Assembly: GCA_904420445.1 (NCBI GenBank)
Contig: CAJFVJ010000001.1
Span: forward strand, 74,973-138,972
Origin: Candidatus Adamsella avium
GTDB lineage: Bacteria > Cyanobacteriota > Vampirovibrionia > Gastranaerophilales > CAJFVJ01
Direction of reading: 5' to 3'
DNA length: 64,000 nt
Part shown: positions 40,576 through 50,077 of the stretch, piece by piece
How positions within the stretch are numbered: the stretch's first letter is position 1
Layout of the letters: every line of letters starts with the position of its first letter
Made by a program: the position numbers and the translations under genes
The notes under the pieces: generated by a model
Database searches by the model: none
What the model was told of the DNA's origin: nothing
Seen by the model: only the letters and a program-made list of their open reading frames with translations

Positions 40576-42099
40576 TTAGTCAGCTAAAAATACGGTATCT
40601 CTAAATTTAACCAATGCTTCTTTCAGTGTTTTTTCCTGCTCTTCACTAAGTTTGTTGCCTTCGTTCATAGTGTTTTCAAGCTCAGGGAGATTTGCGCTGA
40701 AGTACTCAAGCCACTGACGTTTGAAGTCAGCAATCAGTTTGTTATCAACTTCATCGAGAACACCGTTGTTTACGGCAAACAAAATTGATACCTGCTGGGC
40801 AACCGAAAGAGGTTTGTATTGAGGTTGTTTAAGAACTTCAACGAGTTTTGAACCTCTTGTAAGCTGGTCTTGAGTTGCTTTATCAAGGTCGCTTGCAAAT
40901 TGGGCAAATGCTTCGAGTTCACGATATTGAGCAAGCCCCAATCTCAAGTTGCCTGCAACTGACTTAATTGCCTTTGTCTGTGCTGCACCGCCGACACGGG
41001 AAACTGATATACCTGCGTTGATGGCAGGTCTTACACCCGAGTTGAACAAATCAGTTTCAAGGAAGATTTGACCGTCAGTAATACTGATTACGTTTGTCGG
41101 GATATATGCACTGACGTCGCCTGCTTGAGTTTCGATAATCGGCAGCGCTGTCATGCTTCCGCCGCCAAGTTCATCGGACAGTTTTGCTGCACGTTCCAAA
41201 AGACGTGAGTGAAGATAGAAAACATCACCCGGGTAAGCTTCACGACCAGGCGGTCTTCTAAGAAGAAGTGACATCGCACGATAGGCCTGAGCGTGTCTGA
41301 TTAAGTCATCATATATGATGAGAACGTGTCTTCCCTGCTCCATAAATTCTTCGCCCATTGCCGTTCCTGCAAACGGTGCGATATATTGAGAAGGAGCGGA
41401 CTCATTTGCTGCTGCAGAAACAATGATTGTGTAGTCCATAGCACCGTGTTCTTCGAGAGTTTTTGCAAGACGGGCTACAGAGCTTGTTTTCTGTCCGATT
41501 GCAACGTAAATACAAATTACGTCTTTTCCTTTCTGGTTGATGATTGTATCAACGGCGATTGCTGTTTTACCTGTTTGTCTGTCACCGATAATCAGCTCAC
41601 GTTGACCTTTACCAATAGGAGTCAGAGCGTCGATTGCAGTTATACCTGTTTGAAGAGGCTGATGAACGGATTTTCTTTTTACAATGCCGGGAGCTATTTT
41701 CTCAATCGGTCTTGTCCTGTCCGTTTCGATAGGGCCTTTTCCGTCGATAGGAGCACCGACCGAGTTGACTATTCTTCCGAGAAGAGCATCCCCGACAGGA
41801 ACCGAGGCAATTCTTCCTGTTGTCTTAACGGTTGTGCCTTCTTTAATAAACTTATATTCACCGAAGATTACAACACCGACGTTGTCTTCTTCCAAGTTCA
41901 ATGCAATACCGAGAGTATTATGACCGTCTTCAAATTCAATCAACTCCCCTGACATTACATTTCTAAGCCCGTAAACCCTTGCAATACCGTCGCCTACTTC
42001 AAGAACACTTCCGATATTTGATACTTCAAGAGTGTTTTTGTAGTTTTCGACTTTTGATTTGATTATTGAGCTTATTTCATCCGGTCTTATTGCACTCAT
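40576..42099 (-). CDS. atpA: F1 ATP synthase alpha subunit
   Basis: [33 protein letters not shown]. Confidence 0.98.
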   Translation of the reverse strand: MSAIRPDEISSIIKSKVENYKNTLEVSNIGSVLEVGDGIARVYGLRNVMSGELIEFEDGHNTLGIALNLEEDNVGVVIFGEYKFIKEGTTVKTTGRIASVPVGDALLGRIVNSVGAPIDGKGPIETDRTRPIEKIAPGIVKRKSVHQPLQTGITAIDALTPIGKGQRELIIGDRQTGKTAIAVDTIINQKGKDVICIYVAIGQKTSSVARLAKTLEEHGAMDYTIIVSAAANESAPSQYIAPFAGTAMGEEFMEQGRHVLIIYDDLIRHAQAYRAMSLLLRRPPGREAYPGDVFYLHSRLLERAAKLSDELGGGSMTALPIIETQAGDVSAYIPTNVISITDGQIFLETDLFNSGVRPAINAGISVSRVGGAAQTKAIKSVAGNLRLGLAQYRELEAFAQFASDLDKATQDQLTRGSKLVEVLKQPQYKPLSVAQQVSILFAVNNGVLDEVDNKLIADFKRQWLEYFSANLPELENTMNEGNKLSEEQEKTLKEALVKFRDTVFLAD

Positions 42100-42112
42100 A
42101 CAAATTTCCTCT

Positions 42113-42667
42113 TTATATTAATTGCCTTTTCATCTTTTCCAATTTTGTCCTGACACTGCCATCGATTACGTTATCACCGATTTTCAAAATCATGCCTGCG
42201 ATAATATCTTTATCCGTTGAAACATCAAGACAAACATTTTTCTGATAAATTGATTCAAGCTTTCTTATCAGCTTATTTTTTATTTCATCGTCAATTTCTA
42301 TTGCGCTCACGACTTCTACACACATTATGTTGCGTTTTTTGTTGAATTTGTTGTTGAAGAGATGGACTATTGCGAAGAAAGCAAACATTCTGTTTCTATC
42401 AACAAGCAAATCCAAAAAGTTCAGTATATTCTGAGCGACTTTACCTTCAAACACAGCATTCATAATATCTTTTTTGTCTGCTTTTGAGATGGTAGGGTGC
42501 TCCATAACATCCAAAAACTCTTTGTTTTCCTTGAATGTTTCTTCGACAACATTCAGGTCATGTTTGAAGAGGTTCAAATCTTCATCGTTTTTTGCAAGCT
42601 CGAATAAAGCATCGCAATATCTTTGAGATACAAGTATAAGTTTGTTAAATGCCAAATCTTCTTTCAT
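42113..42667 (-). CDS. atpH: F1 ATP synthase delta subunit
   Basis: Operon position; [17 protein letters not shown] and C-terminal [24 protein letters not shown]. Confidence 0.92.
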   Translation of the reverse strand: MKEDLAFNKLILVSQRYCDALFELAKNDEDLNLFKHDLNVVEETFKENKEFLDVMEHPTISKADKKDIMNAVFEGKVAQNILNFLDLLVDRNRMFAFFAIVHLFNNKFNKKRNIMCVEVVSAIEIDDEIKNKLIRKLESIYQKNVCLDVSTDKDIIAGMILKIGDNVIDGSVRTKLEKMKRQLI

Positions 42668-42671
42668 AATC

Positions 42672-43172
42672 CTACACCTTCATCCCATCAAGACTGTCAA
42701 TAAAATCATTTATGTATTTTTTCTGCATATCGTCGTTGATAGCATGTTTTATATGTTCTTTTGCTATCTCGAGAGCGTCCTGTGCTACCTCTCTGCCGAT
42801 TGATTCTTTGAGGCTTTTTTGTTCCGCATCAAGAAATTTTTCGGTATTTTTTTCTATTTCCTGCAATGATTGCACTGTCTCGGCTTCTATTTTTTCTTTG
42901 TACATATCAGCCGTTTTCTGAGCTTCTTTAGTAATTTCAAGTTTTTCCTCGGAGATATTTTTTACTCTGTTTTTGACCTCCTTGAGTTCTGCGATAGCTT
43001 GTTCTCTTTCCTGTTCGGCATTTTTGACAAAGGATTTTATCTGCTCGATTTTATTATCGATAATCCCAATCAAATTAAACTTCTTAACCAGCCAGATGAG
43101 AAAAACCGCAACGGCAAGCAGGTTAATAATATTTGAATGTAGAATATATCCGATAAAATCACTCATGACCAA
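42672..43172 (-). CDS. atpF: Fo ATP synthase subunit b
   Basis: Single N-terminal TM and long helical coiled coil; operon position. Confidence 0.88.
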   Translation of the reverse strand: MVMSDFIGYILHSNIINLLAVAVFLIWLVKKFNLIGIIDNKIEQIKSFVKNAEQEREQAIAELKEVKNRVKNISEEKLEITKEAQKTADMYKEKIEAETVQSLQEIEKNTEKFLDAEQKSLKESIGREVAQDALEIAKEHIKHAINDDMQKKYINDFIDSLDGMKV

Positions 43173-43175
43173 TTT

Positions 43176-43631
43176 TTACCTTTTATCCTGATTGTTAACA
43201 ATAAGAGGTATTTCCTCTCCGAGAATTTTTGCAGAAATTTGACTTGCTATCTCATACATATCATTTGAAAGAGAGTCTTTAAGCTGAGTTTTTGCAACAG
43301 CCATCTCATCGTGAAAATTGCGGATTTTCTCTGAAGCTTGTTGATTAGCCTCAGCAACTTTCTCACCTTTTTCTTTTTTTGCTTTTTCAAGAACATCTGA
43401 GATTATATCTTTTGCCTGTTTTTTGGTTTGTTTGATAATCTCGTTGTGTTCTGAGAGCAAGCCCTGCGCTTCGTTTTGATAGTTTTGTGCCTGCTGTTTG
43501 TTATTTTCTATGTAGTCCTCTCGTTCATCCTGCAATTTCAAAAGAGGTTTGTAGAAAATAGCATTCATAATAAGCATAAATACTATAAAACTGATTGCGA
43601 TGACTATAGCTGTTGCATCAAACTCTAACAT
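43176..43631 (-). CDS. Fo ATP synthase second b-type subunit (b')
   Basis: MLEFDATAIVIAISFIVFMLIMNAIFYKPLLKLQDEREDYIENN; located between c and b. Confidence 0.87.
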   Translation of the reverse strand: MLEFDATAIVIAISFIVFMLIMNAIFYKPLLKLQDEREDYIENNKQQAQNYQNEAQGLLSEHNEIIKQTKKQAKDIISDVLEKAKKEKGEKVAEANQQASEKIRNFHDEMAVAKTQLKDSLSNDMYEIASQISAKILGEEIPLIVNNQDKR

Positions 43632-43661
43632 AATTTAACCCGTAATTATCTTCCCTTAAAA

Positions 43662-43901
43662 CTAGCCTATTTGAGCCATAATGATGAAAGCAATAACCAA
43701 TGCATACAAAGCTAACGCTTCGAGGAATGCAAGACCGATAAACATCAAAGTTCTGACTTTTCCTTCAGCTTCAGGCTGACGGGCTGTTGCTTCAATAGCT
43801 GACGCTACGGCATGTCCCATACCGAGACCAGGTCCGATAGCACCCAAACCGATTGCCAAACCCATTGCCAATAATGCGATCGCTTTTGTTTCCATTTTCA
43901 A
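43662..43901 (-). CDS. atpE: Fo ATP synthase subunit c
   Basis: AIGLGAIGPGLGMGHAVASAIEATARQPEAEGKVRTLMFIGLAFLEALALYALVIAF. Confidence 0.97.
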   Translation of the reverse strand: MKMETKAIALLAMGLAIGLGAIGPGLGMGHAVASAIEATARQPEAEGKVRTLMFIGLAFLEALALYALVIAFIIMAQIG

Positions 43902-43929
43902 ATTTCTCCTATAATACTGAAATTAATGC

Positions 43930-44622
43930 TTAATGTTCTTCTGAAGTAACTGCGCCTATGTAAGATGCGGCAAGTATGGCAAAGATAAACGCCTGGATAA
44001 ATGCCACAAACAACTCAAATAACACCATAGGAATAGGCAATCCTATAGGAATCAAAGCTACCAAAACCATTATAATAACTTCTCCGGCGAGAATATTGGC
44101 AAAAAGCCTCAATGCCAGAGAAAACGGCCTTGTTACATCTTCTAGCAGGTTCATCGGAGCCATAAACCACACAGGCTGGAAGTAGTGTTTTATATGTCCG
44201 AAAAGACCTTTTTTCATAATACCTGCGCCGAGATAATATATAAGAACTATTATCGCTAATGCCGCAGTTGTGTTTATATCATTTGTCGGAGAAGCGAATT
44301 CGCCCTCTTTCAGGTGTATCAGCTTCCAAGGAAGCTGCCCCATCAAATTGGCTGTCAGGATAAACAAGAACAAAGATGCTATCAAAGCGACGTGTTTTCT
44401 GCCGTCTTTTCCTATTTGACCTGTTGCCATATTCTTGATAAAGTCAAGCGCCATCTCTGCCAGAGCTTGAATTTTTGATGGAATTCTCTCCAAGTTAAAT
44501 CTGATTATGAGGGCAACTATTATCAAAAAAGCCATGGCTAACCAAGCTGTCAAAATAGTGTCAACATGAACCTGCATGGGTCCAATATGCCCTATCCAAT
44601 GCTCTCCGAAACTAATTTCCAC
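43930..44622 (-). CDS. atpB: Fo ATP synthase subunit a
   Basis: LFANILAGEVIIMVL; AFIQAFIFAILAASYIGAV. Confidence 0.96.
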   Translation of the reverse strand: MEISFGEHWIGHIGPMQVHVDTILTAWLAMAFLIIVALIIRFNLERIPSKIQALAEMALDFIKNMATGQIGKDGRKHVALIASLFLFILTANLMGQLPWKLIHLKEGEFASPTNDINTTAALAIIVLIYYLGAGIMKKGLFGHIKHYFQPVWFMAPMNLLEDVTRPFSLALRLFANILAGEVIIMVLVALIPIGLPIPMVLFELFVAFIQAFIFAILAASYIGAVTSEEH

Positions 44623-44710
44623 TTTTATCCTCGACTAAATAATAATTGTTATTCTCACAACAAATATTATACATCGTAAATAAAAAAAGTGTAAAACTTT
44701 TAGGTGATAT

Positions 44711-44884
44711 TTAGTCGAATAAATGTTTTATTTTTTTTATATCCCTCAAAATTTTATTCAGCAAAACAAGACGTTTTTTCTTGCGTCTGTCAAATTTTCT
44801 TATTCTTTTTTCTACAAAAGTCTTCTTAAATTCCTGTCTCCTGTCCGTTTTTATATAATCCGGGTAGAGTTTGACAACATCCAT
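44711..44884 (-). CDS. Small basic hypothetical protein (57 aa), absent from supplied ORF track
   Basis: Manual translation MDVVKLYPDYIKTDRRQEFKKTFVEKRIRKFDRRKKKRLVLLNKILRDIKKIKHLFD*; upstream AAGGAAGATAAGGATTTTTATG includes a plausible RBS; lies immediately upstream of atpB. Confidence 0.55.
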   Translation of the reverse strand: MDVVKLYPDYIKTDRRQEFKKTFVEKRIRKFDRRKKKRLVLLNKILRDIKKIKHLFD

Positions 44885-45047
44885 AAAAATCCTTATCTTC
44901 CTTTGTTTTACCGTTATGAGTTATTAATTCTATAATAAAAATATTTCGAGGGGCAAATATTTTTTTATTATATTTTCTCTAATTCTGATTATAATTTTAA
45001 AAGCCTGTTGTACAAAGGATTTTCAGAATTTGTGTTGTTAAAAATTT

Positions 45048-45350
45048 TTACTGTATATTAATTTTTTGTAAACTTAATCGTGACAATTCATCTCTATTAA
45101 ACTGTGATATCAGAAACTCTTTTTCTTTTCTATTCATTTTCTTTATAAAAGCCTCATGTTTCATTGCGTCCGATTTTGTGTCAAATTCTGCAAAATATAC
45201 AATTTCAACAGGTTTGAACACTCTTGTATATTTTGCGCCATGCCCGCTTTTATGTTGTTCGAAGCGCTTTTTCAGGTCATTTGTATACCCGCAGTAGAAA
45301 GTATTTCTCTCCGTCAAAATGATATAAGTATAAAATTTATCAGAGCACAC
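45048..45350 (-). CDS. GIY-YIG nuclease-superfamily protein
   Basis: FYTYIILTERNTFYCGYTNDLKKRFEQHKSGHGAKYTRVFKPVEIVY; GTG at 45350 is the more likely start than ATG at 45398. Confidence 0.85.
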   Translation of the reverse strand: MCSDKFYTYIILTERNTFYCGYTNDLKKRFEQHKSGHGAKYTRVFKPVEIVYFAEFDTKSDAMKHEAFIKKMNRKEKEFLISQFNRDELSRLSLQKINIQ

Positions 45351-46320
45351 CTGTTTTCTGCTCCTCAAGAATTCTTTCAAAGATTTCTTCAGCTTCACTG
45401 AGTTTTTCTACACGAACAAGTTCAAAACGATATTTTGCCGCATTTTTTACGCCTGTTACATACCAGGCGAAAAATTTACGCATAAACTTCAACCCGACTC
45501 TCTCCCCTCTCAGCTCAATCTCCATTCGGGCATGCTCAAGTGCCACATTCAGTTTTTCTTCAACAGACGGCGGATTTTTGACAATTCCGTCTTTCAAATA
45601 GCTTTCTATACGTCCTATCAGCTCCATATCGCCCAATGTTCCCCGTCCGACAGCTATACCGTCGCAGCCAGAAATTTCGAGGCATTTTTTTGCTGTGTCA
45701 ACAGATACAATATCCCCGTTTGCCACAACTGGAATGCTGACATTTTGCTTAACCTCTCCGATTTCCTCCCAGTTTGCTGTTTCTGCATACATCTGGGAGC
45801 GGGTTCGTCCATGCACCATTATCATATCAGCGCCCGAGTCTTCAACCATCTTTGAAAATTCAAGATAATTCTTTGATTTCATATCCCATCCGAGGCGGGT
45901 TTTTACGCTTACAGGAACATTTACCGCATCTTTGACTGCTTTGATAATTTCTGAGGCAAGCTTCGGATTTTTCATCAAAGCGGAACCATCAGACCCTTTA
46001 ACAACTTTGTTAACAGGGCAGCCCATATTTATGTCAATCATTGTGGCTCTTGGTTCCAAAATTCTTGCTGCTTCTGCCATAAGATGGGGTTTATGCCCTG
46101 AGATTTGAAAAATAACAGGATATTCACACTGCGCAGTTTTTGTCAAAACAATATCCTGTTTAACGGCAAGCCCCTCCGAGCTTATCATCTCCGTATAAAG
46201 CGGAGCTTTCGGAGCATACTTTCTGATAAGCTGTCTGAATACGGTATCCGTAATTCCTGCCATGGGGGCAAGAAACACTTTGCTCTCAAACTCAATATCC
46301 CTGACTTTCAGACCGTCCAC
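45340..46320 (-). CDS. dusB: tRNA-dihydrouridine synthase (DusB-like)
   Basis: LAPMAGITDTVFRQL, DINMGCPVNKVVKGSDGSALMKNP, VHGRTRSQMY, GDIVSVDTAKKCLEISGCDGIAVGRGTLG. Confidence 0.94.
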   Translation of the reverse strand: MDGLKVRDIEFESKVFLAPMAGITDTVFRQLIRKYAPKAPLYTEMISSEGLAVKQDIVLTKTAQCEYPVIFQISGHKPHLMAEAARILEPRATMIDINMGCPVNKVVKGSDGSALMKNPKLASEIIKAVKDAVNVPVSVKTRLGWDMKSKNYLEFSKMVEDSGADMIMVHGRTRSQMYAETANWEEIGEVKQNVSIPVVANGDIVSVDTAKKCLEISGCDGIAVGRGTLGDMELIGRIESYLKDGIVKNPPSVEEKLNVALEHARMEIELRGERVGLKFMRKFFAWYVTGVKNAAKYRFELVRVEKLSEAEEIFERILEEQKTGVL

Positions 46321-46332
46321 GCTAAATCCTTT

Positions 46333-48456
46333 TTATTTTTTTGTCAGAATCCTGTTCAACTCAGATACTCTTGATTTGGCATAATCAGTGTATGTATCGC
46401 TTTTGCCCTGATTCATCGACAAAAATTTCTGATAATTCGACCTTGCATTAGCATAATCATTCAATGTATCGTAGTCAACAGCTATCGAATAATAAGCGGT
46501 ATCAAGCTCGGGCATGTAGCTGATTGTTTTTTTGTAATCAGCAATCGCCTGAGGGTACTTCTTCCACTCATCATAAATCAGCGCACGATAATAATAAGCA
46601 TAAGCACTCGTCGGATTAAGCTTCAAGATTTGATTGAGCACGCTGTAAGTTTCGTTGAACTTACCTTCATTGTATAAAGCAAGCGCTTTCTCAAGCATAT
46701 CATCACCAAGATTCTGGTTCGCTATATTGAGTGCCTCTTTTATTTCCTTATCATTTGGTTTCAGGACAAGCGCTTTTTTGTAATATTCGACAGCTTTTTG
46801 AGTATCTCCTTTTGAATAATAGCTCCCGCCGATATATAAAAGCGCTCTGTCATTTTTCGGATTTTTCAACAATGCTTTATTATAATATTCTATAGACTTA
46901 TCATAATCCTGAAGACCGTAATAACACCCGCCTATATTCAGCAAAGTGGCTTCTGAAGGATTCTTATCCGTGAGATAAATATCAAGCGCCCCCTGATAAT
47001 TCCCCTGTTCATAGAGTTTCAAAGCTTCATCAAATTGAGCATACTTCTGCTTTGCAGAAACATCCTTCAAAACTTTATCCAGTGCCGCATTCCCCGGGTT
47101 TGCCGCCATGCCTGCTTTTGCAGCGGCTATTGCATTATTGATATCGTTGTTTCTTTCATATAATCTTGCTTTATTGATATAAGCATCGGCATTCTTCGGG
47201 TTAATTGCGATAACCTTATCATATTGCTTAATTGCCTCAAAGTCTTTTTGTGCACGATAAAGCTTATTTCCATAGACCATAATCACTGTTTCATCCTGAG
47301 GATTTGCATCAACAAGCATGGAAAGCATATTGAGCGATTCGTTCATCGCCAAATCTTCATCAATTATCTTGAGCAAAAGAATCTTTGCCTCTTCATAATT
47401 CGGGTCAATTCTCAAAGCATACACAAGCTCGTCCATGGCAGGTTTGTATTGTTTCAAACCCCTCAGCGCAACAGCCTTATCATAATGGATGACCTCATTG
47501 TTCGGATTTGAGGCAAGAATGTTGTCATAAGCTTCTATCGCCTTTGCATAATCACCCTGCTTTGCCTGCACAGCTGCAATATTCACAAGTGCTGTTCTGT
47601 TTGAAGGGTCAACATCCCTCGCTTTTGTATAATATGTCATTGCATCATTGTATTTGCCCCGTTTCTCATAAGAACGCCCGAGGTCAATATATGAATTCGG
47701 GTCATCAGGATTTTTGCTGATTTTATCAAGAGAAAGCTCTTCTACAACAGGAGCAACTTCTTCTTGCAGTGAGGGATCATTCAGCGCAAGCGTATATTCT
47801 TGCAGAGCTGACTCCATATTGCCTGTTTTATGCAGAGCACGTGCAAGTTTCAAATGCATTTTGGCATCTTTTGAGTTAATTTTCAAACACTCATCATAAT
47901 TCTTCGCAGCCTCAAGAGGCTTTGACATCACCATCATTATATCGCCGATTGCTTCATAGGAAGACTTGGCAAGAGATTGGCTCTTGGCTGCTTCTTTATA
48001 TTCTACAACTGCCTGAGGGAACTGTCCCATCCCCCTCAAACGTTTGGCTTCTTTGAAGCGAACATCTGGAGATACGCCTTTTTGCTGTTTTGCAAGAAGG
48101 TCTTTTATCTTTGAGTCAATTTCAGAAGCTTTTGTATTATCGTCATAAGTAAGCCCTACAGGGATAAAATATTTGAGGTAATAAAGCGCCATACGATAAT
48201 CATTCAGAGCATCATCAATGTTTCCGCCGTTGTTTATTGCCTGATTTGCTTTATCACAATAGATTTTAACAAGCTTATCTCTGGTTTGTTTATTTGTTGT
48301 ATTGCTTCTCAGGTCTTTTTCAAGACGGGATATTTCCGATGAATAAGTCTGCTGCGGGTCTAACAGCAAATTGTAGTTATTAGCCGCATAAGAACACATA
48401 TTTAATGCAATGAAGCCGCTTAGTGCACAGGCAAATAAAAAACCGCTCCTTTTCAC
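46333..48456 (-). CDS. Secreted/periplasmic TPR-repeat protein (707 aa)
   Basis: Signal peptide and many TPR units (e.g. YYNKALLKNPKNDRALLYIGGSYYSKGDTQKAVEYYKKALVLKPND). Confidence 0.9.
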   Translation of the reverse strand: MKRSGFLFACALSGFIALNMCSYAANNYNLLLDPQQTYSSEISRLEKDLRSNTTNKQTRDKLVKIYCDKANQAINNGGNIDDALNDYRMALYYLKYFIPVGLTYDDNTKASEIDSKIKDLLAKQQKGVSPDVRFKEAKRLRGMGQFPQAVVEYKEAAKSQSLAKSSYEAIGDIMMVMSKPLEAAKNYDECLKINSKDAKMHLKLARALHKTGNMESALQEYTLALNDPSLQEEVAPVVEELSLDKISKNPDDPNSYIDLGRSYEKRGKYNDAMTYYTKARDVDPSNRTALVNIAAVQAKQGDYAKAIEAYDNILASNPNNEVIHYDKAVALRGLKQYKPAMDELVYALRIDPNYEEAKILLLKIIDEDLAMNESLNMLSMLVDANPQDETVIMVYGNKLYRAQKDFEAIKQYDKVIAINPKNADAYINKARLYERNNDINNAIAAAKAGMAANPGNAALDKVLKDVSAKQKYAQFDEALKLYEQGNYQGALDIYLTDKNPSEATLLNIGGCYYGLQDYDKSIEYYNKALLKNPKNDRALLYIGGSYYSKGDTQKAVEYYKKALVLKPNDKEIKEALNIANQNLGDDMLEKALALYNEGKFNETYSVLNQILKLNPTSAYAYYYRALIYDEWKKYPQAIADYKKTISYMPELDTAYYSIAVDYDTLNDYANARSNYQKFLSMNQGKSDTYTDYAKSRVSELNRILTKK

Positions 48457-48499
48457 CTTTTCAAATCCTTATTTTTAACAACAACCACTAATGAAATAA

Positions 48500-48883
48500 C
48501 TAAAGTTCAACAAGAGAAACATTTGTCACCCCCGCATTTCGTGCCGCATCCATAACTTTTACAACAGCACCGTGGGTAGCATCATCTTCTGTTTTTATCA
48601 AAACGCCGTCCTTGAACTGTTTTGCTCTGTCCTGTATCTCAAACAAAAGTCTGTCTTCAGGAATTTGACGCTCATCAATAGAATAAGTTCCGTTGCTTGA
48701 TACCAGAATATTGATAGTCTTCGGCTGATCCTGACTTTCAGACTCCACCTTCTGAGGAACCATCAAATTTAACCCCTGCTGGTCGAGCATGGGTGCTATT
48801 ACCATCATTATAATCAACAATACGAGAAATATATCCGTCAGAGGGGTTATGTTTATTTCATTAAAAGAATCACGTTTTTTCAT
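48500..48883 (-). CDS. ExbD/TolR-family protein (copy 2)
   Basis: FNEINITPLTDIFLVLLIIMMVIAPML. Confidence 0.93.
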   Translation of the reverse strand: MKKRDSFNEINITPLTDIFLVLLIIMMVIAPMLDQQGLNLMVPQKVESESQDQPKTINILVSSNGTYSIDERQIPEDRLLFEIQDRAKQFKDGVLIKTEDDATHGAVVKVMDAARNAGVTNVSLVEL

Positions 48884-48889
48884 CTTGTT

Positions 48890-49354
48890 CTATTCCTCGG
48901 AGAAATCTTTGTTCTGTTCGGCTAACGCACGCTGGTCTTTTTTCGAAAGCGGCTCGCCCGCTACCACCAATTTTTCAAAACCGGCTTCTTCAGACGCTCT
49001 CATTATGTTCATTATTTCTTTGCTTTTTACCATAGCATCCGCTTTAAGAACAATTTCTTTCTGTTTTTTTTCCGATGCAACGGCTATCAGCTCATCACTC
49101 AAAGAAGCAGGATTAATCTCACGTCCGTCAATATAAAAATGCCCTTCTTTTGAAACGGATAAAACTGTCTTCCCTTCTTCGATTGATATCCCGCTGTTAA
49201 TCTCAGGAATTTCTATCTGCTTGTCAATGCTCTGGAACATAGGAGCGACAACCATCATAATAATCAGCAAAACGAGGAATATATCCGTCAGAGGAGTAAT
49301 GTTTATCTCCGTAAACAAACCTTTATCTTTAGAATCACCTGATTTCATAGCCAT
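48890..49354 (-). CDS. ExbD/TolR-family protein (copy 1)
   Basis: FTEINITPLTDIFLVLLIIMMVVAPMF. Confidence 0.93.
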   Translation of the reverse strand: MAMKSGDSKDKGLFTEINITPLTDIFLVLLIIMMVVAPMFQSIDKQIEIPEINSGISIEEGKTVLSVSKEGHFYIDGREINPASLSDELIAVASEKKQKEIVLKADAMVKSKEIMNIMRASEEAGFEKLVVAGEPLSKKDQRALAEQNKDFSEE

Positions 49355-49382
49355 TTTGTATTCACCTTATTCAGAAATTTGA

Positions 49383-50039
49383 TTAATCAAGAGTTACTGA
49401 CTGAACAACAAAATCATCCGCTTTTGCTTTTTGTTCGGAATCACAAAAACTAAGGAACAATAATTTCAAGAGTTGGAAATCATCTTCATAGCGTTTTACG
49501 ATGCTCTGGAAAGTGTTGTAGAGGATAACCGCAACAATAGCAACACCAAGACCGAATGCGGTAGCTATCAAAGCTGAACCAATGCCCATTGCAACAGCGG
49601 CACTCTGGTTACCCTGAGTTGCAAGGTCTTGAAAGGTATAAAGAATTCTGACAACAGTACCAAACAAACCTAAGAACGGAGCAACACCGCCTATGGTACC
49701 GAGAATAGTCAGATGTTTTTCGAGTTTTCTGACTGCAAGGCTGGTTGATATATCAAAAGATCTTGAAAAATCATGCTTCTGCTCTGATAAAATCCTTATG
49801 CCTTCTTCAGAAACTTCACCGATAACACCGCCTAATTGTTCGCTCAAAGTTTGTGCTGCTTCCAGATTATTTTTTGAAAGTTCTTTTTGAAGGCGTTGAA
49901 TAAACTTTACAACATCACGTTTGTTGTTATTGTAAAAAGATATTCTTGTAATAGCTACAGCCACCACCAAAATAGAACAAATCAAAATCGGCAGCAATAC
50001 AGGCCAGTCAAGTTTGATAGAATGTAATAAAAGTTCCAT
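49383..50039 (-). CDS. ExbB/TolQ/MotA-family proton channel
   Basis: LGTIGGVAPFLGLFGTVVRILYTF; GIGSALIATAFGLGVAIVAVILYNTF. Confidence 0.93.
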   Translation of the reverse strand: MELLLHSIKLDWPVLLPILICSILVVAVAITRISFYNNNKRDVVKFIQRLQKELSKNNLEAAQTLSEQLGGVIGEVSEEGIRILSEQKHDFSRSFDISTSLAVRKLEKHLTILGTIGGVAPFLGLFGTVVRILYTFQDLATQGNQSAAVAMGIGSALIATAFGLGVAIVAVILYNTFQSIVKRYEDDFQLLKLLFLSFCDSEQKAKADDFVVQSVTLD

Positions 50040-50077
50040 AAATATATACCTCGCTTACGTAATTATTTCCTTAATCT

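Noticed and set aside
41326-41952. 208-aa ORF on plus strand
   Set aside because: Fully antisense to atpA, which is unambiguous; composition is Cys/Ser-rich as expected from a shadow frame.
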